Below, piece by piece: positions 26,701-35,347 of a stretch of 64,000 nucleotides of DNA. Where the stretch lies: positions 10,119 to 74,118 of the forward strand of contig CAJTLY010000009.1 of NCBI GenBank assembly GCA_910577095.1. The letters are read 5' to 3'. Every line of letters starts with the position of its first letter. Within the stretch, counting starts at the first letter, position 1. The notes beneath the pieces were generated by a model. The model saw nothing but the letters and a program-made list of their open reading frames with translations, did not search any database and had not been told where the DNA came from. The position numbers and the translations under genes were made by a program. The stretch comes from an uncultured Alphaproteobacteria bacterium. Lineage in GTDB: Bacteria > Pseudomonadota > Alphaproteobacteria > RF32 > CAG-239.

Positions 26701-26778
26701 TATTTTTATCTTTGAGAAATTTTAACTTTTGAAGGTTACTATAAACCATTAAAAAAAATATTACAAAGGAAATAAACA

Positions 26779-27798
26779 ATGGGAAAAAACAAATCTGTTG
26801 CCGAAACCGGTTCTCAGCACCCCCAAACGGTATCAACGACGGCTGTCGCCGGCAAAACGGCTCATTTTTTAAAAATTGTTTTATGGCTTCTGATTGCAAT
26901 CGTTTTGGCCGGCGGTGCGGTTTGGCTCTACAGCTATTCGGCACGTCTGTTGTCGCAAACCGATACCTTGCAAAACATTGCGCCGGCCGTTTCCGCTCCG
27001 GCAGATCCGGTTGTTTCGACCTTGCCGACAAACCCGCAGCCGGAAAAAATAACCGAAGTCAAATATGTTATTCCCGAAAGCGTTTCCAACGCAATCAATA
27101 AATTGGCCGACAAAGTTGCCCGCACCGAAACCCTGAGCGAACAATATTTGAATATTAAAGCAGACTCTTCGGCCGTTATCAGTCTCGGCGAACGGGTTGA
27201 CCGGGTGGAAAAAACGCTTCGCCACCTGTCTCAGCTCTCAAACGACGGCGCCCTGATTTTGACAGCCGCCCAAATGATCAAACAAAACGCCGCCGTCGGA
27301 CAATCCGTAACCATGGAAGCCGAAATTTTGAAACAGCTTGCGGCAGGGCAGCCGGATATTGAAAATGATATCAACTACATCTATAATAACTCGTCCCGCC
27401 ATTACCCTTCCGACAAGAACCTGATGGCCGAATTTGACCGTATCAGCCGCAATCTTACCGCCGAACTGAAGAATCAGGGAACCTGGAAAGAACGCCTGTT
27501 GCGTAAAATCAATGAATATATCCACATTTCCGGTCCTGATGCACAGCAGGTCCGTAACGAAACCGAAGTTTTGCAACAGGTAAAAAATCATGTCGACGAA
27601 GATCAATTTGAAATCGCACTTGAAATTCTTGCCAAACCCGAGAACGAAAAGCTGAAAGATAATCCCGCGCTTTTGCAATGGTATAACCTGACCGATTCCA
27701 AACTGAAATTTTCAAAAGCACTGTCTCATGTCTCGGCTTATGCCCTTGCTTTGATGAAAACGGAAAGTCTCAAAAATGATTCATCCGGACAGCATTAA
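26779..27798 (+). CDS. Mitofilin/Mic60-like inner-membrane protein
   Basis: The 339-residue protein has a soluble head, one membrane segment (about 34-55), a Pro/Ala/Val linker (about 70-95), a coiled coil (about 105-155) and a helical C-terminal part (about 160-330). That layout and the position opposite tsaD match the COG4223/mitofilin-like protein of alphaproteobacteria, a relative of mitochondrial Mic60 linked to membrane shaping. Sequence likeness alone is weak. The usual neighbours hemC, hemD and hemY are absent. It overlaps the next gene by 23 bp, so the two are cotranslated. Confidence 0.6.
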   Translation: MGKNKSVAETGSQHPQTVSTTAVAGKTAHFLKIVLWLLIAIVLAGGAVWLYSYSARLLSQTDTLQNIAPAVSAPADPVVSTLPTNPQPEKITEVKYVIPESVSNAINKLADKVARTETLSEQYLNIKADSSAVISLGERVDRVEKTLRHLSQLSNDGALILTAAQMIKQNAAVGQSVTMEAEILKQLAAGQPDIENDINYIYNNSSRHYPSDKNLMAEFDRISRNLTAELKNQGTWKERLLRKINEYIHISGPDAQQVRNETEVLQQVKNHVDEDQFEIALEILAKPENEKLKDNPALLQWYNLTDSKLKFSKALSHVSAYALALMKTESLKNDSSGQH

Positions 27799-29182
27799 AA
27801 AATTCTGGTACCGTAAGTATGCCGATGCACCGGCCACCCTTGCCAAGATGAAAAACGTCGGCAGTCTGGCCGCCGCATTTAACGCCAACGTCGATTCGGT
27901 GGTCAAAATGTCAGGCCGTACCCTGACGCAAATGATTGCCCGATTCGGCCTGAGCTTATGCGATCTGCAAAACATCTCTGTTAAAAGCATCCGTACTCCG
28001 GAAGATATTCTGCGCGGAATTTTCCGCTGCTTTTGCCTCGGAATCGCCGAAGAATGGATTGCCGAAGACGTTGAAATTTACCGCTGGATGAAACAAAATC
28101 TCGGTACCGACAAACTGCAAATGGGCGCTCAGGCGGGAATTATTGCCAACACGATGGCGATTACCGGCATCCGTCAGGTAATTACCCACGTCAGCGCCCT
28201 GCCCGCTTTGCAGGCCGATCAGTTTCTAAAACGCGACAATTTGCTTTCTTTTGACGAACAGGGGCAATTAAAACCGGCTCATACCATCAACCGCCCTAAC
28301 GAAGAAGCCTCTGTTCACTGGATTGTCGAATTTTCCAAAAACGATACCGTTACCGTCGAAGGACAAACTTTTACCTGCCCGAAGTCCAATCGTTTTATCG
28401 CGACTTACGATCCGATGTTGTTCAATCTGGTGATTGATCCTCATTTTACCGCTTATACCGGCAAAAATCCGGCCGATTATGTTATTCTTTCCGGCTACCA
28501 GGCTCTGACCAAACAAAACCGCGGCTTGTCCTTGCTTAAAAAAACGATTCCGATCATCAGACAATGGAAACAAAACCGTCCCAAAACGATTATTCATCTT
28601 GAAATAGCCTCAACGCAGGATCTTTCGGTGCGCCGCGCCCTTATCCGCCATATTATGCCGATCGTCGATTCCGTCGGCATCAACGAACGCGAAACCGTCG
28701 ATTTGCTGGAGGCAATGAAAGACGCGCGTCTGGCTTCGGATTGTACTAAAAATCCCTCGGCAAAGAATTTGTTTCGCGCTTTGGCTAAAATTAAGCAAAA
28801 AACCGCATGCCCGCGCATCCAGCTTCATATGTACGGTCTTTATATCACCCTGCAAAACCGCAATTTTCCGATCGCGCCTTCGGCAAACCGCCGCGGCATG
28901 ATTCTGGCGGCGGTTGCGGCGGCTTCCAAAGCTGAAACCGGACGCCTGTCCGAATACGAAGATCTGACCGCCGCTCTCGGTCAAACGGTTTGCAACGAAG
29001 GAATTAAGGGTCTGGAGGAAATAGGCTTATTAATCGGTGATCCCGGGTTTGCGGCTTCCGGTATCGGAAATTTTGAAGGATTTTCGGTTATCGCGGTACC
29101 GACAATCATTGTCGAACAGCCCAAAACACTTGTCGGCATGGGAGACACGATCTCAGCCTTTTCATTGATCGGCGCCCGTTGA
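27776..29182 (+). CDS. ADP-dependent phosphofructokinase/glucokinase family
   Basis: This family phosphorylates glucose or fructose-6-phosphate with ADP as donor and is best known from archaea and as eukaryotic ADPGK. The 468-residue length fits. Family marks: FNANVD at 35-40 (sugar site), ILSGYQ in the middle, IHLEIAS (about 281, HxE), VGINERE (about 311, NxxE-like) and the catalytic GMGDTISAF with Asp457 at the C-terminus. GGAAAG precedes the ATG, which lies within the end of the mitofilin-like gene. Whether it uses glucose, fructose-6-phosphate or another sugar cannot be told. Rare in proteobacteria, so transfer is possible; base use does not stand out. Confidence 0.8.
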   Translation: MIHPDSIKKFWYRKYADAPATLAKMKNVGSLAAAFNANVDSVVKMSGRTLTQMIARFGLSLCDLQNISVKSIRTPEDILRGIFRCFCLGIAEEWIAEDVEIYRWMKQNLGTDKLQMGAQAGIIANTMAITGIRQVITHVSALPALQADQFLKRDNLLSFDEQGQLKPAHTINRPNEEASVHWIVEFSKNDTVTVEGQTFTCPKSNRFIATYDPMLFNLVIDPHFTAYTGKNPADYVILSGYQALTKQNRGLSLLKKTIPIIRQWKQNRPKTIIHLEIASTQDLSVRRALIRHIMPIVDSVGINERETVDLLEAMKDARLASDCTKNPSAKNLFRALAKIKQKTACPRIQLHMYGLYITLQNRNFPIAPSANRRGMILAAVAAASKAETGRLSEYEDLTAALGQTVCNEGIKGLEEIGLLIGDPGFAASGIGNFEGFSVIAVPTIIVEQPKTLVGMGDTISAFSLIGAR

Positions 29183-29186
29183 CGCT

Positions 29187-29918
29187 TTATTTTGCCGTCG
29201 TTTCGTTTTCGGGCTCTGCCAGCCACAAAGCGTTTTTCAGCCGGCTTTTCAGAAATTCGAGATGTTCGGCTTCTTCCGCTTCGCTGACGGCAAAAACCCG
29301 TAACGGCCGCACCTTGCGTTCCGCGGCAAACATAACTCCGCTTTCCGTCGTTGTTTTGGCATCGTCTTCGGGCGTCAGCAGCATGCTCGGTTCGGCGCCG
29401 CCCAACAACTCCAGATAAACATCCGCCAACAGCTCGGCATCCAACAGCGCACCGTGTTTGGTCCGGCGACTGTTATCGACATTAAAACGTTTACACAGGG
29501 CATCAAGGTTGTTTTTGGCGCCGGGAAACTTTTTGCGCGCGATTTCCAGCGTGTCCACCACCCGGTTCCATTCATATTCGGCATACCCGATCTTTTTCAA
29601 CTCAAAGTTAATGAACTTGATATCAAAAGAAGCGTTATGTGCCACTAAGATGCCGTCTTCGCCGACAAATTCCACAAAAGCGGCCGCCACTTCCGAAAAT
29701 ACCGGATAGTCTTTCAAAAACTCTTCGGTCAGCCCGTGCACCGCCACCACTTCTTCGGGAACGCTGCGTTCGGGATTGATATATTGATGATAGGTACGCC
29801 CGGTCGGAATATGGTTAACCAGCTCTATGGCACCGATTTCCACCAGACGGTCGCCGCCGTCGGGAGACAAACCGGTGGTTTCGGTATCAAATACAATCTC
29901 GCGCAAAGTCGTTTTCAT
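29187..29918 (-). CDS. dnaQ: DNA polymerase III epsilon subunit
   Basis: 3'-5' proofreading exonuclease of the replicase. The 243-residue protein has ExoI (FDTETTGL, residues 10-17), ExoII (HNASFDIKFIN, near 95) and ExoIII epsilon (HGALLDAELLADVYLEL, near 155), giving a DEDDh nuclease, then a C-terminal tail for the alpha subunit. It overlaps coaE by 4 bp and converges with the ADP-kinase gene. Confidence 0.96.
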   Translation of the reverse strand: MKTTLREIVFDTETTGLSPDGGDRLVEIGAIELVNHIPTGRTYHQYINPERSVPEEVVAVHGLTEEFLKDYPVFSEVAAAFVEFVGEDGILVAHNASFDIKFINFELKKIGYAEYEWNRVVDTLEIARKKFPGAKNNLDALCKRFNVDNSRRTKHGALLDAELLADVYLELLGGAEPSMLLTPEDDAKTTTESGVMFAAERKVRPLRVFAVSEAEEAEHLEFLKSRLKNALWLAEPENETTAK

Positions 29919-30502
29919 AGTTCTTTCTCCAACCCGTCAAGCATGGCCAAAACTTCCAGCTTCAGCAAATTCTTCGGTTTATCGGTATTGATCACCAGAT
30001 CGGCCAAAAGCTTTTTGTCCCGGTTGCTCATCTGCACATTGTTAATCTTGTCAAAATCGTCGCCGCCGACATTGTCCCTTTCCATCACCCGCCGTTTTTG
30101 AACCTCATACGGAACGTCGGCCACGATAACCCGGTCGCAGTACTTTTGCCAGCCCATTTCAAACAAAAGCGCAATATCCAAAAAAAACAAATTTCGGCAG
30201 CGGCTGTTTTTGTTAACCACACGTTTAAGATAACGGCACAAAAAAGGATGGGTCATGCTTTCCAATATCTTTAACTGTTGACGATCGTTGAAAACAATAT
30301 TGCGCAGTTTTCGTTTGTCCACGGCCCAGCCGTCGACGGTCCCGGGAAAAGTATCGCCGATACTCTTGATAAAATCCTTATTAAAATACAACCGCCTGAC
30401 CCACGAGTCGACGTCAAACACAACATATCCCTGGCGGCGTATCATCCCGGCAAGGGTAGTTTTTCCGCATCCGATCGAGCCGGTAATTGCAATCAGTTTC
30501 AT
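29915..30502 (-). CDS. coaE: Dephospho-CoA kinase
   Basis: Last step of coenzyme A synthesis. The protein of about 195 residues begins MKLIAITGSIGCGKTTLAG with a P-loop (GSIGCGKT), has FDVDSWVRRLY, MTHPFLCRYL and LLFEMGW, all typical. The frame is open 15 codons upstream, but the family start and a purine-rich stretch favour 30502. coaE-dnaQ is a usual pair next to the alphaproteobacterial origin. The gene reads away from the AT-rich gap proposed as oriC. Confidence 0.94.
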   Translation of the reverse strand: MKLIAITGSIGCGKTTLAGMIRRQGYVVFDVDSWVRRLYFNKDFIKSIGDTFPGTVDGWAVDKRKLRNIVFNDRQQLKILESMTHPFLCRYLKRVVNKNSRCRNLFFLDIALLFEMGWQKYCDRVIVADVPYEVQKRRVMERDNVGGDDFDKINNVQMSNRDKKLLADLVINTDKPKNLLKLEVLAMLDGLEKEL

Positions 30503-30888
30503 TTTATTAACCCGAGTTATTAACAAGGCCTGTGCATAAAAAAACATTTATGCCTATTTATACAAATTTATCAACGGAATTAAAATTCAATAAAGCAAGA
30601 TACACACAGGTTGATAACTTTTATCAACCCGATTGTCATATAAGGATAAGCTGTTTTATTAACAAATGGTAAATTTTTATGTTTACAAACCAGACTCGCG
30701 ACAAAGACTTTCTTTTTTTAAAAGTTAATTTTCTCTTAACAAATTTATTAACAAAGATTTAAAATCTGGATAAATCTGTTAACAAAATTTAATCCCCATA
30801 CAGATGACGGATATACAACCTACAAAAACATTTTAAAAATTATATGATTGGGTTTCGCAGGTGTTGAAAACTTTTTCCCAACAATTAT
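30503..30888. other. oriC: Candidate chromosomal replication origin (oriC)
   Basis: This very AT-rich gap between divergent coaE and rho holds many DnaA-box-like motifs: TTATGCACA (30531-30539, minus), TTATCAACG (30568-30576), TTATCAACC twice as a perfect inverted pair (30609-30617 minus and 30621-30629 plus), TTATTAACA (30517-30525, 30656-30664, 30745-30753) and TTATCCAGA (30765-30773, minus). A TTAA-N7-TTAA motif (30725-30739) matches the CtrA site found at the Caulobacter origin. Context agrees: dnaQ-coaE on one side, rho-mnmE-mnmG-rsmG-parAB on the other, with parS 7-10 kb away. Function is inferred. Confidence 0.65.
30725..30739. promoter_or_regulatory. CtrA-like site in the candidate origin
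   Basis: TTAA (30725-30728), seven bases and TTAA (30736-30739) followed by C. CtrA of Caulobacter binds TTAA-N7-TTAA and represses initiation at oriC. In AT-rich DNA such motifs also occur by chance. Confidence 0.35.
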
Positions 30889-30917
30889 TTGACAAGTGTC
30901 GGAGAATGAATTATAAA
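30889..30917 (+). promoter_or_regulatory. Promoter of rho
   Basis: TTGACA (30889-30894), 17-bp spacer, TATAAA (30912-30917): a near-consensus housekeeping promoter. The predicted transcript start gives a leader of about 80 bases before the rho ATG at 31007, room for autogenous control. Confidence 0.72.
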
Positions 30918-31006
30918 AATGACGTTATCCGATGCGGTGCCGAAAACCGCTTTTCGACATTTTTTATGCAAAAACATCTCAACACTCAACCAACCACGGA
31001 TTTTTC

Positions 31007-32260
31007 ATGCACTTAAACGAGTTAAAACAAAAGTCTCCCAAAGAGCTTTTAACCGAAGCCGAAGCCCTCGGAATCGAAGACGCTTCCTCCATGCGCAAAC
31101 AAGATTTGATGTTTGCCATCCTTAAAAAAGTCGCTTCCGACGACAACGTCATTTACGGCGAAGGAACCATCGAAGTTTTACAGGACGGTTTTGGTTTTCT
31201 GCGCTCTGCCCAGTCAAATTATCTTGCCGGACCGGACGATATTTATGTTTCTCCGGCTCAGGTCAAAAAATTCGGCCTGCGTACCGGTGATACGATCGAA
31301 GGCGAAATACGCGCCCCGAAAGACAATGAGCGTTATTTTGCGCTGACAAAAATTAACCGGATTAATTTTGACGATCCGGAAAAGTCAAAACTGCGGATTA
31401 ATTTTGACAACCTGACGCCGCTTTATCCGACCCAGAAACTTGATTTTGACGTCATTTGCGGCGATAAGGATTATACGACCCGGATCATCGATCTGGTTTC
31501 GCCGCAGGGCAAAGGACAACGCGGTCTGATTGTTGCGCCGCCGCGTACCGGCAAAACGGTTATGCTGCAAAATATTGCCCATGCAATTTCGACCAACCAC
31601 CCCGAAGTTTATCTGATGGTGCTTTTGATTGACGAACGTCCCGAAGAAGTAACCGACATGACGCGCTCGGTTAAAGGCGAAGTGATTTCGTCAACGTTTG
31701 ACGAACCGGCGACCCGTCATGTTCAGGTTGCCGAAATGGTTATTGAAAAGGCCAAGCGCCTGGTCGAAAACAAAAAGGATGTTGTGATCCTGTTAGATTC
31801 GATTACGCGTCTGGGACGCGCCTACAACACGGTTGTTCCTTCCTCGGGGAAGGTGCTTACCGGCGGTGTCGATGCCAACGCTTTGCAGCGTCCAAAGCGG
31901 CTTCTCGGTGCTGCTCGCAATGTTGAAGAAGGCGGCTCGCTGACAATTATTGCGACAGCTCTGATTGATACCGGCTCCCGAATGGACGAAGTTATTTTCG
32001 AAGAATTTAAAGGAACCGGCAACTCCGAAATTATTCTGGACCGCAAACTGACCGACAAGCGCCTGTTCCCGACGATTGACATTACCCGTTCGGGGACCCG
32101 CAAGGAAGAATTGCTGGTCGACAAAGCCACTCTGACCAAAATGTGGGTATTGCGCCGGGTTCTGATGCAAATGGGCATGACGGACGGAATGGAGTTTCTG
32201 CTTGATAAGCTTAAGCAAAGCAAAGATAATAAAGACTTCTTTACCAACATGAATTCTTAA
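31007..32260 (+). CDS. rho: Transcription termination factor Rho
   Basis: Hexameric RNA-dependent ATPase that ends transcription. The protein of about 417 residues begins MHLNELKQKSPKELLTEAE, has the RNP1-like GFGFLRS cold-shock domain, Walker A APPRTGKT (about 177), Walker B VVILLDSITRLGRAYN and the Q/R loops. The frame is open upstream to 30932, but family alignment and ACGGA before 31007 favour the later start. Complete. In many alphaproteobacteria hemE/hemH stand between the origin and rho; here rho is next to it. Confidence 0.97.
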   Translation: MHLNELKQKSPKELLTEAEALGIEDASSMRKQDLMFAILKKVASDDNVIYGEGTIEVLQDGFGFLRSAQSNYLAGPDDIYVSPAQVKKFGLRTGDTIEGEIRAPKDNERYFALTKINRINFDDPEKSKLRINFDNLTPLYPTQKLDFDVICGDKDYTTRIIDLVSPQGKGQRGLIVAPPRTGKTVMLQNIAHAISTNHPEVYLMVLLIDERPEEVTDMTRSVKGEVISSTFDEPATRHVQVAEMVIEKAKRLVENKKDVVILLDSITRLGRAYNTVVPSSGKVLTGGVDANALQRPKRLLGAARNVEEGGSLTIIATALIDTGSRMDEVIFEEFKGTGNSEIILDRKLTDKRLFPTIDITRSGTRKEELLVDKATLTKMWVLRRVLMQMGMTDGMEFLLDKLKQSKDNKDFFTNMNS

Positions 32261-32279
32261 ACGTTGTCAAAACATTAAA

Positions 32280-32312
32280 AATCCCCTTTATTCCTGCCGA
32301 ATAAAGGGGATT
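32280..32312. terminator. Bidirectional terminator between rho and the 32330 gene
   Basis: A perfect 13-bp stem AATCCCCTTTATT / AATAAAGGGGATT with a 7-base loop lies between convergent genes, with short T-runs on both strands. Confidence 0.8.
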
Positions 32313-32329
32313 GTTTCATTTAACAAACG

Positions 32330-33094
32330 TTAGCGGTTCTTAATTTCCAGGCGTTCGATTTGCAAAAGCCCGTTGTAGGAATAGGGGGCGAGGATTCTGA
32401 TTTGGCTGTTCTTGTTAATATCCCTGATCTCGGGATATGAAGTCGGCGAAACCATAAATTTTCCCTTTTCGCAATCAACAACATAATAGGTGTTGCCGCG
32501 GTGGTATTCTTTTTCCCATTTAAGCACCGGAATATACGGTTGCTGACTGAACTGAATGTCGGTTTTCTGTTTTATTTCGCAAGCTCCCCATATGCAAAGG
32601 ATTATGCCGTATACAAAAAAGCTGAAAAATACGCCGTTATGCCGGGTTTTTCTGCTGTCGCGGCCAAAATCGCCGAAGGAATAGCCTTCTTGTTCGTCGT
32701 TCAACATCAAACGGTAAGAAATTGCCGGGATGTAAGAATACAGAACGGTACAAATGAATAATGAAAAGAACATTCCGGGAAAGCGTATTGTAATTTCTTC
32801 TTCGAAAGTCAACAAAACCGACGGCAGATAAAAAGCGGCAAACATGATAGCTGCCCATCCCAGCCTAACCGTTTTGGATTCTATTCCGATATTTGCGTAA
32901 GGCAATCGAAAATAGATAATGACGGCGGTGATTATTCCGACATCGAATAAGGCGGACTCAAAACCGAAAAGGACCGCAGCGACGGCAATTGCAATGCCGA
33001 TTCCGGCAAACAGTCGTTCGCGTCTTTGCTCTTGCTGCAAAAAATTCTGACACAGGTTCCAGAATTGCTTGTTTGTTTGTTTTTTGGTTTTCAT
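32330..33094 (-). CDS. Uncharacterised membrane protein
   Basis: Not recognised. The 254-residue protein starts with a basic, Gln-rich head, has about five hydrophobic segments (about 28-46, 48-66, 78-98, 105-125, 155-172) and a C-terminal soluble domain of about 80 residues (EYHRGNTYYVVDCEKGKFMV) that looks beta-rich. It lies 42 bp upstream of, and on the same strand as, nothing else downstream except the shared terminator; the HAD gene precedes it in transcription by 42 bp, so the two could share a transcript. Confidence 0.75.
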   Translation of the reverse strand: MKTKKQTNKQFWNLCQNFLQQEQRRERLFAGIGIAIAVAAVLFGFESALFDVGIITAVIIYFRLPYANIGIESKTVRLGWAAIMFAAFYLPSVLLTFEEEITIRFPGMFFSLFICTVLYSYIPAISYRLMLNDEQEGYSFGDFGRDSRKTRHNGVFFSFFVYGIILCIWGACEIKQKTDIQFSQQPYIPVLKWEKEYHRGNTYYVVDCEKGKFMVSPTSYPEIRDINKNSQIRILAPYSYNGLLQIERLEIKNR

Positions 33095-33136
33095 GACGAA
33101 TAGTATTTAAATTAATAATATTTGCTTAGACAAAAA

Positions 33137-33817
33137 TTAATTCTTTTGTGCCTGAAAGTCAACTAAAAACTGTTTGATTTCATCCATATGGTAAAAGATA
33201 TTTTTGATTCCGAGCGCCTTGACTTTGTCCAAATATGTTTGTCCGTGATTCATTTCGCAGCCTAAAAAAGCGATCACTTTCATACCTGCTTTCAAACCGG
33301 CTGTCATGCCTGCCAGCGAATCTTCAATAACGATACAGTTTTGAGGCTGATATCCCATTTTTTGTGCAGCCAGCAAAAACAAGTCGGGTTCCGGCTTGCC
33401 GTGTTCGACCATGTCGGCCGTGAATATTTGTTTTGGCAAAAAATATTTTCCGATTCCCACGGCTTCGATCTTGACGAACGTTTTATCCTTGGTGCCGCCG
33501 GTGGCAATGCACTGATCGAAAGATCTCATTTTAAAAATCTCTTCAATTCCGGGCGTCGGTTCAATTCCCTGTTTCATAACCGCCATATCCATTTTGAGGG
33601 CTTCGGCGGTAAAATTGTCGTCTACAGGGAGGCCCATTCGTTGCAAAACTTCTTTTTTGGTTTTTTCGCTCATACCGCCGAGATGGTGATTAACGGTTGT
33701 AAAATCCCAGTTAAGATTAAATTTTTGATTGAGCAATTGTCTCCGGTTTTCCAACCACAGTTTTTCGGTATCGGAAATAACGCCGTCAAAATCCCATATG
33801 ATCAGTGTTTTGTTCAT
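33137..33817 (-). CDS. HAD-superfamily phosphatase (phosphoglycolate/beta-PGM-like)
   Basis: The 226-residue protein has HAD motif I WDFDGVISDTE (Asp residues 9 and 11), a helical cap (about 15-85), motif II (CIATGGTK), and motif III-IV region KPEPDLFLLAAQKMG plus VIEDSLAGMTAGLKAGMKVIAF. This places it with subfamily IA enzymes that act on small phosphorylated sugars or glycolate; the exact substrate is unknown. Divergent from mnmE. Confidence 0.88.
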   Translation of the reverse strand: MNKTLIIWDFDGVISDTEKLWLENRRQLLNQKFNLNWDFTTVNHHLGGMSEKTKKEVLQRMGLPVDDNFTAEALKMDMAVMKQGIEPTPGIEEIFKMRSFDQCIATGGTKDKTFVKIEAVGIGKYFLPKQIFTADMVEHGKPEPDLFLLAAQKMGYQPQNCIVIEDSLAGMTAGLKAGMKVIAFLGCEMNHGQTYLDKVKALGIKNIFYHMDEIKQFLVDFQAQKN

Positions 33818-33948
33818 TTTAAAAATTCCTGTAAAAAAAACGAGTTCGTCTAAAGCGCGTACAAAGCGGTTTTCACCATTTTATGATATAAGTGTTAAGA
33901 TTGTATAAATCTGTTTTCCCTGCGCAAAAAAACGGCTTTTTTTAAAAC

Positions 33949-33977
33949 TTGCAAGATTAATCGTTTGCTTTTATACC
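33949..33977 (+). promoter_or_regulatory. Candidate promoter of mnmE
   Basis: TTGCAA (33949-33954), a 17-bp spacer and TATACC (33972-33977). It ends just before an upstream in-frame ATG, which supports the later start at 33999. Confidence 0.5.
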
Positions 33978-33998
33978 ATGAAGATAAAAGGAGCTGTT

Positions 33999-35339
33999 AT
34001 GAACAACGATACCATTTATGCTTTGTCGACGGTGGCCGGAAAATCCGGCGTAGCCGTTTTTCGCATTTCCGGTCCCGCTGCCTTGCAGGCGGTGCGCCGT
34101 TTAACCGCGCTTGATATTGCGCGTCTTCAACCGCGTTACGCTTATTTTGCCGCTCTGTACGATTTGGAAGGCCGACAGGCCGATAAAGGGTTGGTCCTTT
34201 ATTTTAAAGCGCCGGCATCGTTTACCGGCGAAGATATCGTCGAGATTCATTCCCACGGTTCAAAAGCGGTTATTGCCTGTTTGTTGGAAAATTTGGGAAA
34301 TATTGAAGGTTTCCGTCTGGCCGAACCGGGAGAATTTTCCAAACGCGCTTTTTACAACGGCAAAATGGATTTGACCGAAGCCGAAGGGCTGGCTGACCTG
34401 ATTGATTCCGAAACCCGCGAGCAGCAAAAATACGCCCTGCGTCAAATGAACGGCGAATTAAAAAATCTTTATGACGGTTGGCGGGAAAAGCTGGTGGAAA
34501 TTCTGGCTTATCTCGAAGCCTATATTGATTTTCCCGATGAAGAACTTCCCGATGATTTGGTTTCACGCTTGGAAAACACTGTATTTAAAGTGGCGGACGA
34601 AATTGACGGCCATCTTCGGCAAAGTTCTTGCGGCGAACGTCTGCGCGAAGGATTCCGGGTCGTGATTCTGGGAGAACCGAATGCCGGAAAGTCCAGTCTC
34701 CTTAATGCACTGGCCAAACGCGAAGCGGTTATTGTTTCCGATATTGCCGGCACAACGCGGGATGCCGTCGATGTTTATATGGATATTAACGGTTATCCGG
34801 TTATTTTTACCGACACCGCCGGTTTGCGCGAAACTCAGGAACAAATTGAACGACGCGGCATTGAAATAGCTTATGACAAAGCTAAAAATGCTGATTTGGT
34901 AATCGCTTTGCTTAATGGTGAAAATGTTAATCTATTACCATTTGTGGATATAGAAAAAGAATATAAAAACAATATGTTGTATGTTGTTAATAAATCTGAT
35001 AAATTAAGTAAAGAACAGTGTTCCTTCTTAAGTGACAAGGCTTATACGCTTATTTCCGCCAAATATCAGCAGGGAATAGACGTCCTGCTGCAAAAAATCA
35101 GTACACGTATTGCCGAAGAATTTACCGCTTCTTCCGGAGCTTTAATAACCCGTCGGCGTTATCGTGAAATTTTGAACGATGTATTTAAAGACCTGCAGCG
35201 CTTCAATTTGCACAAGTCGATTGAACTGGCTGCCGAAGATATTCGTTTGGCGGCGCGAAATATCGGCAAAATTACCGGACGCATCGAAGTGGACGAGATT
35301 TTAGACAAGATATTCGGCAGTTTTTGCATCGGCAAATAA
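33999..35339 (+). CDS. mnmE: tRNA modification GTPase MnmE
   Basis: With MnmG it makes the 5-carboxymethylaminomethyl group at wobble U34. The 446-residue protein has the N-terminal tetrahydrofolate-binding domain (DTIYALSTVAGKSGVAVFRISGP), helical domain, inserted G domain with GEPNAGKSSLLNAL, DIAGTTRD, DTAGLRE and NKSD, and the invariant C-terminal FCIGK. The ATG at 33999 follows a perfect AAGGAG. A stretch at about 34880-35030, encoding the end of the G domain, is much richer in A and T than the rest. Partner mnmG lies 0.8 kb downstream. Confidence 0.97.
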   Translation: MNNDTIYALSTVAGKSGVAVFRISGPAALQAVRRLTALDIARLQPRYAYFAALYDLEGRQADKGLVLYFKAPASFTGEDIVEIHSHGSKAVIACLLENLGNIEGFRLAEPGEFSKRAFYNGKMDLTEAEGLADLIDSETREQQKYALRQMNGELKNLYDGWREKLVEILAYLEAYIDFPDEELPDDLVSRLENTVFKVADEIDGHLRQSSCGERLREGFRVVILGEPNAGKSSLLNALAKREAVIVSDIAGTTRDAVDVYMDINGYPVIFTDTAGLRETQEQIERRGIEIAYDKAKNADLVIALLNGENVNLLPFVDIEKEYKNNMLYVVNKSDKLSKEQCSFLSDKAYTLISAKYQQGIDVLLQKISTRIAEEFTASSGALITRRRYREILNDVFKDLQRFNLHKSIELAAEDIRLAARNIGKITGRIEVDEILDKIFGSFCIGK

Positions 35340-35347
35340 CTTATCCG

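Noticed and set aside
30932..31006. Extended start of Rho
   Set aside because: It starts within ten bases of the predicted transcript start and is not part of the conserved protein.
33856..33866. An 11-base match (GCGCGTACAAA) to the 122-bp repeat
   Set aside because: Flanks do not match; the likelihood of one such chance match in the window is not negligible.
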